A DNA stretch of 64,000 nucleotides from Candidatus Gastranaerophilales bacterium (GCA_944324305.1 CALUVV010000002.1:124001-188000); one strand, 5' to 3'. Numbered from the stretch's first letter, positions 1 through 9,186 are shown. Translations and numbers: made by a program. The notes: generated from the sequence alone by a model not told the origin.

Positions 1-1242
1 GATATGAACGGCGAAGTAACACTCAGCGACTGTATTAAACTTGCGATAACACATCACCCGACGATTATGTCTGCTATCAGCAATGCCGAAATCTACAAAA
101 CCATGGTAGGTCAGGCCTGGTCTAACTACTTTCCTACTCTGAGTGCAGGCGTAAGCTATTCCAGAAACGATATGCTTATGACAAATCCGGGTTATGCAAG
201 AATGATGTCGCAAAAATATAACATGTATTATGCGCCTACGGTTTCCGCAAATATGCTTTTATTCGATTTCGGTAAAACAAAAGCCAATGCGGATCTGGCA
301 CAGAGAACTTATGAATCTTCAAGATTTGATGCAGAAACAAGTATTGAGCTTGTAATATATAATGTAAAAGTTGCATATTACAACCTTGTGTTTGCTGAAA
401 TTCAAAAATCAGTATACGAAGATACAGTAAAAGACTTTGAATTACAGTTAAAGCAGGCTAAAGCACAATATGACATCGGAAGAAAAGCAAAAATTGATGT
501 TACAACGGCTGAATACAACCTCGGAAATGCCAAAGTTAATTTGATTAAAGCAAAAAATACGCTTGAATTGGCTGCCGCCGAACTTGCAAACGCAGTGGGT
601 ATTCCGGAACTTGAAAACGTTATTCTTAAAGACAAACTTAACTCAAAAGCATATAACGTAAACTTCCCTGATTTGCTTAAAACAGCAGAGGCATCAAGAC
701 CCGCACTTTTATCATCAAAAAAACTTATGGATGCAGCAGAATTAAATGTGAGAGCCGCAAAAAGATCATTCGCTCCCGATTTAAGCGCATTCGGGTCATT
801 TGATCAGGGCGGACGCCAAATCGACAGTGATTACGGATATTCCGTCGGTGTTCAGCTGAATTATACAGCGTTAAACCTTATGCTTCTCAAAAAACAGGTT
901 GATCAGGCTAAAGCCGAATATAAAAAAGCTGTTGCGGATTATGAACAACAAAAACAAAACGTTTATCTGGAAGTTAAAAGCGCATATATAAGCCTTCTGA
1001 ATTCTCATGACAGTATTGAAGTATCCAAGCTTGCTCTCCAGCAGGCAAAAGAACGTCAGTATCAGGCATTCAGAAGATATCAGGTAGGTTTGGGAGATGC
1101 TATAGAATTTAAAGATGCCGAAAACTCATACCTGAATGCACAACTTGATTATTATTCCAATCTGTTAAATTATAATATTAACGCAGCAGAACTTGAACGT
1201 GTAATAGGCGCCCCTATAAAAGAATCAGATATTGACTTATAG
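1..1242 (+). CDS. TolC-family outer membrane efflux protein (5' partial)
   Basis: Channel component of a tripartite efflux or type I secretion system, acting in the outer membrane and periplasm. The frame is open to the left edge (the codon before ATG 4 is an in-frame GAT), so the signal peptide and first residues lie outside the window. The visible 412 residues show two OEP repeats (about 1-205 and 215-405) with long Ala/Lys/Gln-rich helices, including AQYDIGRKAKIDVTTAE and its counterpart YQVGLGDAIEFKDAENSY. Both carry the R-x-G hinge typical of the family. No inner-membrane pump or adaptor gene is visible; an EamA transporter follows after 22 bases. The family call is secure, the substrate unknown. 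Confidence 0.9.
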   Translation, partial: DMNGEVTLSDCIKLAITHHPTIMSAISNAEIYKTMVGQAWSNYFPTLSAGVSYSRNDMLMTNPGYARMMSQKYNMYYAPTVSANMLLFDFGKTKANADLAQRTYESSRFDAETSIELVIYNVKVAYYNLVFAEIQKSVYEDTVKDFELQLKQAKAQYDIGRKAKIDVTTAEYNLGNAKVNLIKAKNTLELAAAELANAVGIPELENVILKDKLNSKAYNVNFPDLLKTAEASRPALLSSKKLMDAAELNVRAAKRSFAPDLSAFGSFDQGGRQIDSDYGYSVGVQLNYTALNLMLLKKQVDQAKAEYKKAVADYEQQKQNVYLEVKSAYISLLNSHDSIEVSKLALQQAKERQYQAFRRYQVGLGDAIEFKDAENSYLNAQLDYYSNLLNYNINAAELERVIGAPIKESDIDL

Positions 1243-1264
1243 TTAAATCAAGAGGAAATAAAAA

Positions 1265-2146
1265 TTGAATAGACGCGTAAAAGGTATATTGAACGGTGCG
1301 ATAGCATCAGCCAGTTACGGAACAAACCCGTTATTTGCCCTGCCGCTTTTTGCAGCCGGAATAGGAGTTAATTCCGTACTTTTTTACAGGTACGCTTTAG
1401 CGGTTGTAATTTACGGTTTGTGGTTAAAGTTTGTAAAAAAAACAGCATTAAACATTTCACGTAAAGAATTTTTACCTCTTTTAATTCTCGGAATATTCTT
1501 CTCATTATCATCTTTAACGCTTTATGATGCATTCAACTATATAGAAGCAGGTATTGCCTGTACTATTTTATTTATTTATCCTGTACTTGTTGCTGTTATC
1601 ATGGCTTTATTTTTTAAGGAAAAAATTACAAAAACCGTAATTTCTTCAATTCTGCTGACTTCTGCCGGAATTATATTATTATACAAAGGGAAAACCGGTT
1701 TAAGTTTAAACTTATACGGTGTAGGTATAGTTTTTCTTTCGGCTTTACTGTACGCACTTTATATAGTAGGGGTTAAAAATATAAAAGCTGTAAAACATAT
1801 TAACAGGGCAAAAATGAGCTTTTACGTTATGTTATTCGGGCTTCTGGTTTATATTGTAAATCTCAAATTCTGCACGCAGCTGCAAATTATGGACAAACCG
1901 TATTTATGGCTTCTTGCAATCGGGCTTTCCATATTTCCGACAATAATTTCTCTTGAAACAATTACAATATCAATCAAACTTGTCGGTTCAACCACAACAG
2001 CTATTTTAGGGGCGTTAGAACCTTTAACCGCAATATTTTTCGGAGTTCTGGTTTTTCATGAACAGCTTACCGTAAGAATTTGTATGGGGGTAGCATTAAT
2101 TCTCCTCGGAGTTTTATTAATTGTTACGAGAAAGAAAAAATCTTAA
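1265..2146 (+). CDS. EamA/DMT-family permease
   Basis: Probable inner-membrane metabolite transporter of the drug/metabolite superfamily, 293 residues with about ten hydrophobic helices in two homologous halves (residues 5-140 and 150-288). The second half ends GALEPLTAIFFGVLVFHE, the typical EamA signature before the last helices. The start is a TTG at 1265 preceded by AGAGGA nine bases upstream; no better ATG lies in frame. It follows the TolC-like gene by 22 bases and is probably co-transcribed with it. Substrate cannot be told from sequence. Confidence 0.85.
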   Translation: MNRRVKGILNGAIASASYGTNPLFALPLFAAGIGVNSVLFYRYALAVVIYGLWLKFVKKTALNISRKEFLPLLILGIFFSLSSLTLYDAFNYIEAGIACTILFIYPVLVAVIMALFFKEKITKTVISSILLTSAGIILLYKGKTGLSLNLYGVGIVFLSALLYALYIVGVKNIKAVKHINRAKMSFYVMLFGLLVYIVNLKFCTQLQIMDKPYLWLLAIGLSIFPTIISLETITISIKLVGSTTTAILGALEPLTAIFFGVLVFHEQLTVRICMGVALILLGVLLIVTRKKKS

Positions 2147-2148
2147 TC

Positions 2149-2676
2149 TTAATTTTGACGGTAAAAGAACTTTGACATGTCAACTTTTTCATGTTCGAGA
2201 AGTTTAATCTTTGTATCAATACCGCCCGCATATCCGGTAAGATTACCATTAGTACCGACAACCCTGTGACAGGGAATTATTATTGAAACGGGATTATGCC
2301 CGACTGCACCGCCAACAGCCTGTGCAGACATTTTTGAGATGCCTCTCTGCCTTGCTATTTCCTTTGCGATTTCACCGTATGTTGTGACTTCCCCGTACGG
2401 AATTTCACACAAAATCTTCCATACAGCCTGACGAAAATCATTACCGCAAGGAGTAAGAGCAAGTTCGGATATATCGGGTTTTTCATCAGCGAAATATCTG
2501 TCCAGCCAATTTTTTGCGTCTTTAAAAATTTGCAGATTATCATTTTCAATCATTTCTTCATTTACCGGATCGCAAAAATATTTCTGATTTTCAAACCAAG
2601 CACCAAGAAGATTTTTGCCGTCAGAAGCCAGCATTAATTTCCCTAAAGGCGAGATATAGTCTGTTTTGTATAACAT
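2149..2676 (-). CDS. ogt: methylated-DNA--[protein]-cysteine S-methyltransferase
   Basis: Suicide repair protein that removes alkyl groups from O6 of guanine onto its own cysteine. 175 residues, the usual length for Ogt/MGMT. The acceptor motif IIPCHRVVG is followed by LTGYAGG, and the helix-turn-helix DNA-binding domain fills the second half. The ATG at 2676 is chosen because GGAG stands four bases upstream; a longer frame would run across the tRNA-Gln gene. It is convergent with the EamA gene with two bases between the stop codons. No Ada-type regulatory domain is attached. Confidence 0.92.
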   Translation of the reverse strand: MLYKTDYISPLGKLMLASDGKNLLGAWFENQKYFCDPVNEEMIENDNLQIFKDAKNWLDRYFADEKPDISELALTPCGNDFRQAVWKILCEIPYGEVTTYGEIAKEIARQRGISKMSAQAVGGAVGHNPVSIIIPCHRVVGTNGNLTGYAGGIDTKIKLLEHEKVDMSKFFYRQN

Positions 2677-2697
2677 ATTTCTCCTTATCGTAATTAA

Positions 2698-2727
2698 TAA
2701 AAAAGCCCTTTGATTTTTATCAAAAGG
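2698..2727 (-). terminator. intrinsic terminator after tRNA-Gln
   Basis: On the minus strand a nine-pair stem (arms 2719-2727 and 2706-2714, one G-U pair) with a short A-rich loop is followed by a run of T. It lies between the tRNA-Gln gene and the ogt-like gene, so the latter probably depends on read-through or its own promoter. Confidence 0.7.
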
Positions 2728-2744
2728 ACATCCGGTTATTAATT

Positions 2745-2816
2745 CTGGGGCGGAAGGATTCGAACCTCCGAATGCCTGGACCAAAACCAGGTGCCTTACC
2801 ACTTGGCGACGCCCCA
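2745..2816 (-). tRNA. tRNA-Gln (TTG anticodon)
   Basis: A 72-base cloverleaf on the minus strand. The acceptor stem TGGGGCG pairs with CGCCCCA, the T arm reads GGTTCGAATCC, and the anticodon loop TTTTGGT carries TTG, reading CAA/CAG. The discriminator base is G, as usual for tRNA-Gln. The 3' CCA is not encoded. Confidence 0.96.
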
Positions 2817-2834
2817 TCAGTGGTTACGTATATT

Positions 2835-2862
2835 ATTGTATCCGCTGAAACTTTATTGTCAA
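2835..2862 (-). promoter_or_regulatory. sigma70-type promoter of tRNA-Gln
   Basis: On the minus strand a perfect TTGACA (2862-2857) is followed after 16 bases by TACAAT (2840-2835). The predicted start near 2828 lies about a dozen bases before the mature tRNA 5' end. Confidence 0.7.
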
Positions 2863-2865
2863 TAT

Positions 2866-3555
2866 TTATGTCTGAATAAAAGGACTTTTTTCCACAGCCT
2901 TAACAACATCAATACCTGAATGCAAAATTTCCTCAAAAACATCCAATACCATAATTTCACTTTCAAAATGGCCGATATCAAAAACAACAACAGGGCTTTC
3001 CAGTGCAGTATGAAATTTTAAATCTCCCGTTATAAAAGCATCAGCGCCGAATTCAAAAGCTTCTTTTATAAATTCTGAACCGCTTCCAGCACAAAATGCG
3101 ATTTTTTTCAAAGTTTTTTTATTGAAATTATTCACATAACGCAAATTTGGCGAAACTTTTTTCAAAATTTTTATAAAATCTTGAATATTTATTTCATTAT
3201 CCAAAGTTACAAGCCTTGTAAAATCTCCGATATTTTCGGAATTTTTTAATCCAAGTATATTAACAAGCCTATCCGTAGTACCGCCACGGGTACGATCCAT
3301 ATTGGTATGCGCCGAATAAATATTTATATCTTCCCAGGAAAGCGGGACAAAAAATAACGGGTGATGAGAAATTATCATATCACAATTTTGTTCACGAGCC
3401 TGTTTCACAATATCATCGGTTACGGTAAGAGCAAGCATAACTTTTTTTACATCTCTTAAAGCCGTTTCTACTCCCCAGCCCGAACAATCCCAGCTTTCGG
3501 CAAGTTCAAGCGGTGCATAATCTTCGATTTTTTTGACAATTTCATATTTATCCAT
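2866..3555 (-). CDS. Nif3-like dinuclear metal centre hexameric protein
   Basis: Member of the NIF3/YbgI family (229 residues), a conserved cytosolic protein with a two-metal site whose cellular role is still debated. Metal ligands are seen in MIISHHPLFF near residue 65, in the second-half DIGHFESE, and in SAHTNMDRTRGG. The ATG at 3555 is preferred over one further upstream because it overlaps the coaBC stop by eight bases, as expected for translational coupling, and aligns with family N-termini (EIVKKIEDYAPLELAESWD). It is the last gene of a gmk-coaBC-nif3 operon. Confidence 0.88.
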   Translation of the reverse strand: MDKYEIVKKIEDYAPLELAESWDCSGWGVETALRDVKKVMLALTVTDDIVKQAREQNCDMIISHHPLFFVPLSWEDINIYSAHTNMDRTRGGTTDRLVNILGLKNSENIGDFTRLVTLDNEINIQDFIKILKKVSPNLRYVNNFNKKTLKKIAFCAGSGSEFIKEAFEFGADAFITGDLKFHTALESPVVVFDIGHFESEIMVLDVFEEILHSGIDVVKAVEKSPFIQT

Positions 3556-4711
3556 AGATTTCCTCAAAAATCTTGTGTGCAATTGTCATTTTATCAACTT
3601 TTTCAAGTTTTTTCATATTGCCGTTTTTATCTAAAATTGTCACTTCATTATAGTCGCTTGAAAAGCCAATATCTTTTCTTGAGATATCGTTTGCAATCAA
3701 ATAGTCGCAGCCTTTCTTACGAATTTTTTCTTTTGCATTTTCGATTAAATTTTCACTTTCCGCGCAAAATCCTACTACAATCTGCCTTGTTTTGCGTGAC
3801 GAAATCTCTTTTAATATATCCGGATTTTTCACAAGTGTAAGTGAGATTTCATCATCACATGTTTTTTTTATTTTTTGAGATGCAATTTCTTTTACGCGGT
3901 AATCAGCAACAGCAGCAGCCATAATAACACAGTCCGCATCTTCAAATTCTTTTTCAACCGCAGACTTCATATCGAGAGCGGACTTAACTTTTATAACATT
4001 ATATTTTCTTGAAACATCTTTTGTAGTAATCAAAGCCACGTCAGCTCCGAGATTTTTTGCGGTATCGGCAAGCGCAAGTCCCATTTTTCCTGATGAGTAA
4101 TTCGAAATATATCTTACAGGGTCAATGTCCTCTATTGTTCCGCCTGATGTAATAACTATTTTCTTGCCGTTTAAGGGTTTATAGTTCAGCAGTTCAACAG
4201 TTTTATCAAAAATCTTTTCAAGGCTGCACAACCGCCCTTTGCCTTCATATCCGCAGGCCAAATAACCGCTTTCAGGTTCCAATATTTCATAATGAAGTTT
4301 ATGCAGATTATCCTGAACAACAGGATTTTCCCACATATTACAGTTCATTGCAGGGGCAACAATAACAGGTTTTGTAAAAGCACAAGCAATAGAAGTTAAA
4401 AGATTGTCGCACATGCCTGCGGCAATTTTGGAAATTGTATTTGCCGTTGCGGGCGCAATAACCATAATGTCAGCGCAATCGGCATATGATATATGTTCGG
4501 GTTTAAAATCTTTTACATCAAATTCTTCAACCGCAACTTCATTTTGGCTTAAATTTTGAAGTGTCAGTTTAGTGACAAAATTTAAAGCATTAGGAGTACA
4601 TACAATAAGAACATTTGCATTTGCACGTTTATACATTCTTATGAGTTCGCATATTTTATATGCCGCAATACCGCCGGTAATCCCGACAAGAATTGTTTTC
4701 CCGCTCAGCAT
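3548..4711 (-). CDS. coaBC: bifunctional CoaBC (coenzyme A synthesis)
   Basis: Makes 4'-phosphopantetheine in two steps: ligation of cysteine to phosphopantothenate (CoaB) and decarboxylation of the product (CoaC). The N-terminal flavoprotein domain (about 1-180) has GITGGIAAYK and the catalytic-region motif PAMNCNMWENP. The C-terminal CoaB domain (about 185-387) has TSGGTIEDIDPVRYISNYSS and a KKxG-type loop. 387 residues is slightly short but complete. Its start overlaps the gmk stop by seven bases and its stop overlaps the nif3 start. Confidence 0.96.
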   Translation of the reverse strand: MLSGKTILVGITGGIAAYKICELIRMYKRANANVLIVCTPNALNFVTKLTLQNLSQNEVAVEEFDVKDFKPEHISYADCADIMVIAPATANTISKIAAGMCDNLLTSIACAFTKPVIVAPAMNCNMWENPVVQDNLHKLHYEILEPESGYLACGYEGKGRLCSLEKIFDKTVELLNYKPLNGKKIVITSGGTIEDIDPVRYISNYSSGKMGLALADTAKNLGADVALITTKDVSRKYNVIKVKSALDMKSAVEKEFEDADCVIMAAAVADYRVKEIASQKIKKTCDDEISLTLVKNPDILKEISSRKTRQIVVGFCAESENLIENAKEKIRKKGCDYLIANDISRKDIGFSSDYNEVTILDKNGNMKKLEKVDKMTIAHKIFEEIYG

Positions 4712-5268
4712 TTTTCCTGTTCTCCGCTTATTATTCTTTCAAGTTCTGTTATTGCGTTATCCAAATCATCATTTACAATTTTATAATCAAAATTTTCGGC
4801 ACGTGACAGTTCTTCTTTAACAGCTTCAAGACGTTTTTGAATTGCTTCTTCTTCTTCTGTATGGCGTCCTCTTAAACGTTTTTCCAAATCTTCCAAAGAT
4901 GGCGGGCAAATAAATATCAAAACAGCTTCAGGCATTTGTTTTTTCACCTGAAGTGCGCCCTGCGTATCTATTTCAAGGATTATATCTTTACCTTCAGCAA
5001 GGCATTGATTTATAAACTTTTTCTTAGTTCCGTAAAAATTCCCCGCAAATTCAGCCCATTCAAGAAATTTATCATTTTCAATACAATCTTTAAAATCTTC
5101 TTTTGTCATAAAAAAATAATTTACACCGTCAGTTTCACCAGCTCTCGGGGCGCGGGTTGTGCAGGATATGGACAGCATAAAATCAGGATTTTTAGCTAAA
5201 AAACCTTTTAATACAGTGCCCTTGCCGACACCTGATGAGCCTGATACTACAAACAATTTTTTATTCAT
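4705..5268 (-). CDS. gmk: guanylate kinase
   Basis: Phosphorylates GMP to GDP with ATP in the cytosol. 187 residues with P-loop SGSSGVGKGT at residues 7-16, the GMP-binding stretch SCTTRAPRAGETDGVNYFF and LEIDTQGA. The start is ATG 5268, not an upstream in-frame ATG. It is preceded by TATAAT and exactly six bases, so the transcript probably begins at the A of the ATG (leaderless). It leads the gmk-coaBC-nif3 operon and diverges from a histidine kinase gene only 14 bases away. Confidence 0.96.
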   Translation of the reverse strand: MNKKLFVVSGSSGVGKGTVLKGFLAKNPDFMLSISCTTRAPRAGETDGVNYFFMTKEDFKDCIENDKFLEWAEFAGNFYGTKKKFINQCLAEGKDIILEIDTQGALQVKKQMPEAVLIFICPPSLEDLEKRLRGRHTEEEEAIQKRLEAVKEELSRAENFDYKIVNDDLDNAITELERIISGEQEKC

Positions 5269-5270
5269 AG

Positions 5271-5280
5271 TATAATTATA
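5271..5280. promoter_or_regulatory. shared palindromic -10 element of two divergent leaderless genes
   Basis: The palindrome TATAATTATA contains TATAAT on the plus strand (5271-5276), six bases before ATG 5283. It also contains TATAAT on the minus strand (5280-5275), six bases before the gmk ATG at 5268. The whole intergenic region is 14 bases, leaving no room for a Shine-Dalgarno on either side. Polymerase binding at one side should exclude the other. Confidence 0.72.
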
Positions 5281-5282
5281 CA

Positions 5283-6443
5283 ATGAACAAGAAAGCAATT
5301 AACAAATTTGTGAAAAAAATTAATACGGCAAAAAACAACAAAGAGTTTGCCGATATTATAAATCAGGGTTTTATGGAAATCACCGGCGCTAAAGCCTGCT
5401 GGACCGGGTTAATTAACTGGGGTACAAATCAGATTGAAGTAAGAAAAATTAAATCTTCTGACGATTTCAAAAAAAATAAAAAGTTAAGCTCTGACGTGAA
5501 AAATATAAGACAGACGGCTTACGATTACTACAAAAATTTTGAAATCGAAGATTTGAATGAATATCTTGAGCTTACTTCTAAAAAAAATATAATCTTACTT
5601 CCGTTAATATACAGAAATAATTCCTTAGGCTATATCGGGATGATCAGCGAGGATGATAATTTCAACAAAAAAAATATTGAGACTGTAAATATTATTCTTG
5701 AATATATATCTTCCAGACTGGAAATTATCTCGTTATACGAGGAAAGAAAAAGAAACGGACGTGAAAGAATAGAATTTCTTGCAAGTATATCTCATGAATT
5801 TAAGACCCCGCTGAATTCCATAATGGGTTTTTCAGATTTGCTTGCCGAAAAATTTCAGGGTACTGACAATGAGAAATACTTAAACAATATTTCTAAAAGT
5901 TCAGCATATTTGATGAAACTAATTCAAAATGTTCTTGATTATACAAAAGATGAGTACGGCGTAATGGAATTAAAGCCTGAGAAATTCAGATCAAAGCAGG
6001 TTATAGACGACATAATCTGGAGCTTTGAGGAAATCAGGAAAGAAAAAAATATTACATTCAATTACACATTATCAGACGTTATTATAAAGGCTGATTTAAT
6101 AAGATTTAAACAGCTTGTATATAACCTGATTTCAAACGCGGTAAAATTCAGCAAGGAAAACAGCGCAATATCAATCGTAACATTTGTAAATAACAAAAAG
6201 GAATTTACTTTTGAAATAAAAGACAGAGGCGACGGTATAAGCAAAAAAGATCAGGCAAAAATATTTAACTTTTTTACACAAGTCAACAGAAGCCAGCTGA
6301 AACGGCAGCAAGGTTCGGGGGTAGGGCTTGCACTGTGCAGAAAAATCGTACGTTCGCATGGCGGTGAAATTTTTGTTAAATCCAAATTGCATTACGGAAG
6401 CAAATTTTGTTTTACAATTCCTCAAAAAAAATCCTCCCGATAA
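5283..6443 (+). CDS. GAF-domain sensor histidine kinase, soluble
   Basis: Two-component sensor kinase, 386 residues with no membrane segment, so it senses a cytosolic signal. A GAF-like domain fills about 5-150. The HisKA dimerisation helix carries the phosphorylated His in SISHEFKTPLNSIMGF (near residue 168). The HATPase domain has N box NLISNAVKFS, G1 DRGDGIS and G2 GSGVGLALCRKIV. No response regulator gene lies nearby. TATAAT stands six bases before the ATG, which suggests a leaderless mRNA, and the last codons lie inside the terminator stem. Confidence 0.93.
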   Translation: MNKKAINKFVKKINTAKNNKEFADIINQGFMEITGAKACWTGLINWGTNQIEVRKIKSSDDFKKNKKLSSDVKNIRQTAYDYYKNFEIEDLNEYLELTSKKNIILLPLIYRNNSLGYIGMISEDDNFNKKNIETVNIILEYISSRLEIISLYEERKRNGRERIEFLASISHEFKTPLNSIMGFSDLLAEKFQGTDNEKYLNNISKSSAYLMKLIQNVLDYTKDEYGVMELKPEKFRSKQVIDDIIWSFEEIRKEKNITFNYTLSDVIIKADLIRFKQLVYNLISNAVKFSKENSAISIVTFVNNKKEFTFEIKDRGDGISKKDQAKIFNFFTQVNRSQLKRQQGSGVGLALCRKIVRSHGGEIFVKSKLHYGSKFCFTIPQKKSSR

Positions 6444-6458
6444 AAGGAGGATTTTTTT
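6429..6458. terminator. bidirectional intrinsic terminator
   Basis: Nine-pair stem AAATCCTCC (6429-6437) and GGAGGATTT (6446-6454), with T runs on both strands. The kinase stop codon lies in the loop, and the convergent transporter gene ends just beyond it. Confidence 0.85.
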
Positions 6459-6459
6459 A

Positions 6460-7848
6460 CTAACCGTGTTTTTTCTTTCGTTCATCGAGCATTAATACCG
6501 TACATATCGCAATACATATCACAGCCGAGAATACCCAGAATACAATTGCACCGTTCCAGCCGAATTTATCAACCATAAATCCGGTACCTGTTGATGATAA
6601 TACAGCACCGACATAACCGAATGTTCCTGTAAAGCCTGTAGCAGCCGATGCAACTTTTTTCGAGCTGGATTCAACCGCGCACAGACCGCCAATCATCATC
6701 TGCGGACCGTAAGTAAAAGCTCCGAGCAAACCTATTAAAACAAAATCTAACGTACTTATTGTATTAAATTTTAATAATACAAGGCAAATAACAACCCCGA
6801 TTAAGTATATAAGGTTAACAGGCGCCCTTTGACCTTTAAATATTTTATCTGAAATTAATCCCGCACAAATTGTTCCGACAATTCCTACAAGAGGAAGAGA
6901 ACTTAATTTCATTGCAGCCATTTCAAGTGAATTGTGTTTTGCTTCGCTTAAATATTTTATCATCCAGTCTTCAGCACCAAATCTTATAATATAAACAAAA
7001 ATATAAGCTATAGCAAGCATCCAGATTGTTTTATTATATAAAATATTTTCTTTGAATATTTCTACGTAAGTTCTGTTATCTTCATTGCAGTCAGACTTTT
7101 TAGCCGCAACAGGTTCGTTATTGTAAGTTTCAATATCAGGAAGCCCTAATGACTGCGGTCTGTCGCGCAATCTGTTGTATAGCCATATTGAAACAAGTAC
7201 GGCCAAAGTTCCCGGCACGAAGAAAGCCATTTTCCAGCCGAAATGTGCAACAAGAAAGCCTGAAATTATAACGCTCAAAAATGTTCCTGTCTGGTGAGAA
7301 CAAGACCATAATGACCATTTTGTACCTCTTTCGGAATTAGAATACCAGTAGGTCAAACTTTTAGCGACAGCCGGAAATCCCGCAGACTGAAACCATCCGC
7401 TTGCTCCCCAGAAAAATACAAACAGCCATAATAAAATAGTGTTTGTCGGAAGTCCGAAGAATGAAACCTGTCCCGGAGTAATAAATACAGCAGATAGGCC
7501 GAAGCATAAATTTGCTATTGCGGTCATAATCAATGCTGTCGGTAAAAATTTACGAACATCGGAACCATCCGCAAAAACACCGTTTACAAATTTCCCGATA
7601 CCGTAAGTTAAATATAAAGAACTTCCCAAAAGCCCGAGTTCGGTATTTGAATATCCGTATTCGGCACTTAAACCCGGTAATGCTACGGCAATATTTTTTT
7701 TACATAAATAAAATACCGTGTAACCGATAAAACAAGCATAAAAAATTCTTAATCTCCAATGAGCATACATGCTCTTAACCTGTTCTTTATCCTGAATAGT
7801 CTCTTTTACGGGGGGTTCTTTAAAAAATTGTGCTATCTTTTTCAACAT
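6460..7848 (-). CDS. organophosphate:phosphate antiporter family MFS transporter (GlpT/UhpT/UhpC-like)
   Basis: Inner-membrane exchanger that in this family imports glycerol-3-phosphate or hexose phosphates against inorganic phosphate. 462 residues, 12 predicted helices, with the family signature YTVFYLCKKNIAVALPGLS in helix 1 and a GxxxDK-type loop SDKIFKGQRAP in the middle. A signal-sensor role (UhpC-like) cannot be excluded, and the exact substrate is not readable. It starts three bases after the DnaQ-type exonuclease stop, so the two form an operon. Confidence 0.88.
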   Translation of the reverse strand: MLKKIAQFFKEPPVKETIQDKEQVKSMYAHWRLRIFYACFIGYTVFYLCKKNIAVALPGLSAEYGYSNTELGLLGSSLYLTYGIGKFVNGVFADGSDVRKFLPTALIMTAIANLCFGLSAVFITPGQVSFFGLPTNTILLWLFVFFWGASGWFQSAGFPAVAKSLTYWYSNSERGTKWSLWSCSHQTGTFLSVIISGFLVAHFGWKMAFFVPGTLAVLVSIWLYNRLRDRPQSLGLPDIETYNNEPVAAKKSDCNEDNRTYVEIFKENILYNKTIWMLAIAYIFVYIIRFGAEDWMIKYLSEAKHNSLEMAAMKLSSLPLVGIVGTICAGLISDKIFKGQRAPVNLIYLIGVVICLVLLKFNTISTLDFVLIGLLGAFTYGPQMMIGGLCAVESSSKKVASAATGFTGTFGYVGAVLSSTGTGFMVDKFGWNGAIVFWVFSAVICIAICTVLMLDERKKKHG

Positions 7849-7851
7849 AAT

Positions 7852-8769
7852 CTATTTTCCTGCCTTAATTATTTGAATATTTCGTGTCTCTGTAATTTCC
7901 TGACGGGCATCTTTAATAAGTTCCCTTTTTTCTTCGTCCAGTCTGCATCCTCCGACAAGCCTGTCAATAAATCCGGTATTCAATTTAACCGCTTTTTCAA
8001 ACGCTCCGACCTCTTCAAGCACATCTTTTATTTGATGCAGGTCATAGCCGAAAGATTGCTTTGAGTTATAAACAAGAGTTTCACCCGACTGTGAGATAAT
8101 CGGTTCACCGCCCTGTTCAAAATATAATTTAAAAACCGATTTTAAATCCTGTAATTCTGATTGCAAAGTTGTAACGGTCTGTTGAATTCTTAAAAATCTT
8201 TCAAACAAATATTCAACATTATCAAGCTGTTTAACTTCCCAGTCATATTTCTGCAAATAAAGCTTTTTAAGTTTCGGATAAGCCAGTGCAAGCCCCATTG
8301 TATCAGCCATTGCACGGTGGTGATTTTTAAGTTCGACTTTAAATTTTGTAGTCAATGCTTCAAGCCCATGTGAGCATAAATCGGGATAAACTTCTTTAAA
8401 CATCTGCTGGGAGTCAATTCTCGGATTTTTAAGTTCCTGTCCCGCAGTCCTCAGACTTGCTTCATTCAAAAAAGAGTAATCAAAAATGCAGTTATGCGCA
8501 ACGATAGGATAATCCCCTATAAAATCAAGAATTTCAGGCATAGCTTCGGCTTCCGTGGGGGCATCAGCGACCATTTCCTGTGTAATCCCGTGAATAGCCA
8601 TACTGGATTTTCTTATATGCTGTTCAGGGTTAATAAGTGTCTGAAATTCATCTTTAATCTTACCGTTTTCAAGTCTGACAGCGGCAAACTCAACCATTTT
8701 TTCTTTTGTAAAATCCAAGCCTGTTGTTTCCGTGTCCAGAACAATTTCAATAATCTTTTTTCTTCCCAT
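7852..8769 (-). CDS. DnaQ-family 3'-5' exonuclease
   Basis: DEDDh exonuclease domain in residues 1-170: LDTETTGLDF (first D and E), IVAHNCIFDYSFL (second D), and HHRAMADTMGLA (His and last D). This is like the proofreading domains of PolC and the epsilon subunit. The remaining 135 residues are a predicted helical region with heptad-like spacing (about 190-235) and no recognised nuclease or BRCT module. Acts on DNA or RNA ends; whether it serves Pol III proofreading or RNA decay is open. AGGA eight bases before the ATG supports the start. Confidence 0.85.
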   Translation of the reverse strand: MGRKKIIEIVLDTETTGLDFTKEKMVEFAAVRLENGKIKDEFQTLINPEQHIRKSSMAIHGITQEMVADAPTEAEAMPEILDFIGDYPIVAHNCIFDYSFLNEASLRTAGQELKNPRIDSQQMFKEVYPDLCSHGLEALTTKFKVELKNHHRAMADTMGLALAYPKLKKLYLQKYDWEVKQLDNVEYLFERFLRIQQTVTTLQSELQDLKSVFKLYFEQGGEPIISQSGETLVYNSKQSFGYDLHQIKDVLEEVGAFEKAVKLNTGFIDRLVGGCRLDEEKRELIKDARQEITETRNIQIIKAGK

Positions 8770-8862
8770 ATTCTTATCCTATAGAGTTCTATTAAGATAA
8801 TAGCACAAAAAAAATTTCTGTGTTAGAATAAATCCGTTAAATGAAAAGTAAGGAGATATGTG

Positions 8863-9186
8863 ATGTCAAACGCAGTTGATATTAATGATGCAAGTTTTGA
8901 ACAGGAAGTTATCAATTCCGAGCAGCCTGTTGTTGTAGATTTTTGGGCACCCTGGTGCGGACCGTGCAGAAAACTGGGACCGATTTTGGACGAAGTAGCA
9001 CAGGAATTTTCAGGCAAAGTGAAATTTGTTAAAGTTAATACCGATGAAAATCTTAAAACAGCACAGGATTACTCTATAAGCGGTCTTCCGAGCCTTCTTG
9101 TTTTTAAAAACGGCAAAGCTCTTGAAAGACTTGTAGGTTTAATGCCGAAATCAACTATTATTTCTAACATCGAAAAACATTTATAA
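8863..9186 (+). CDS. trxA: thioredoxin
   Basis: Cytosolic disulfide reductase of 107 residues with the active site WAPWCGPCRKLGP near residue 30 and the cis-proline loop ISGLPSLLVF. Start at ATG 8863 is fixed by AAGGAG seven bases upstream (the GTG just before it is too close). It is single-copy in the window, monocistronic and ended by its own terminator. No thioredoxin reductase gene is nearby. Confidence 0.97.
   Translation: MSNAVDINDASFEQEVINSEQPVVVDFWAPWCGPCRKLGPILDEVAQEFSGKVKFVKVNTDENLKTAQDYSISGLPSLLVFKNGKALERLVGLMPKSTIISNIEKHL

Noticed and set aside
2149-2817. Longer ogt frame starting beyond the tRNA
   Set aside because: It would translate tRNA-Gln; ATG 2676 has an SD and aligns with the family.
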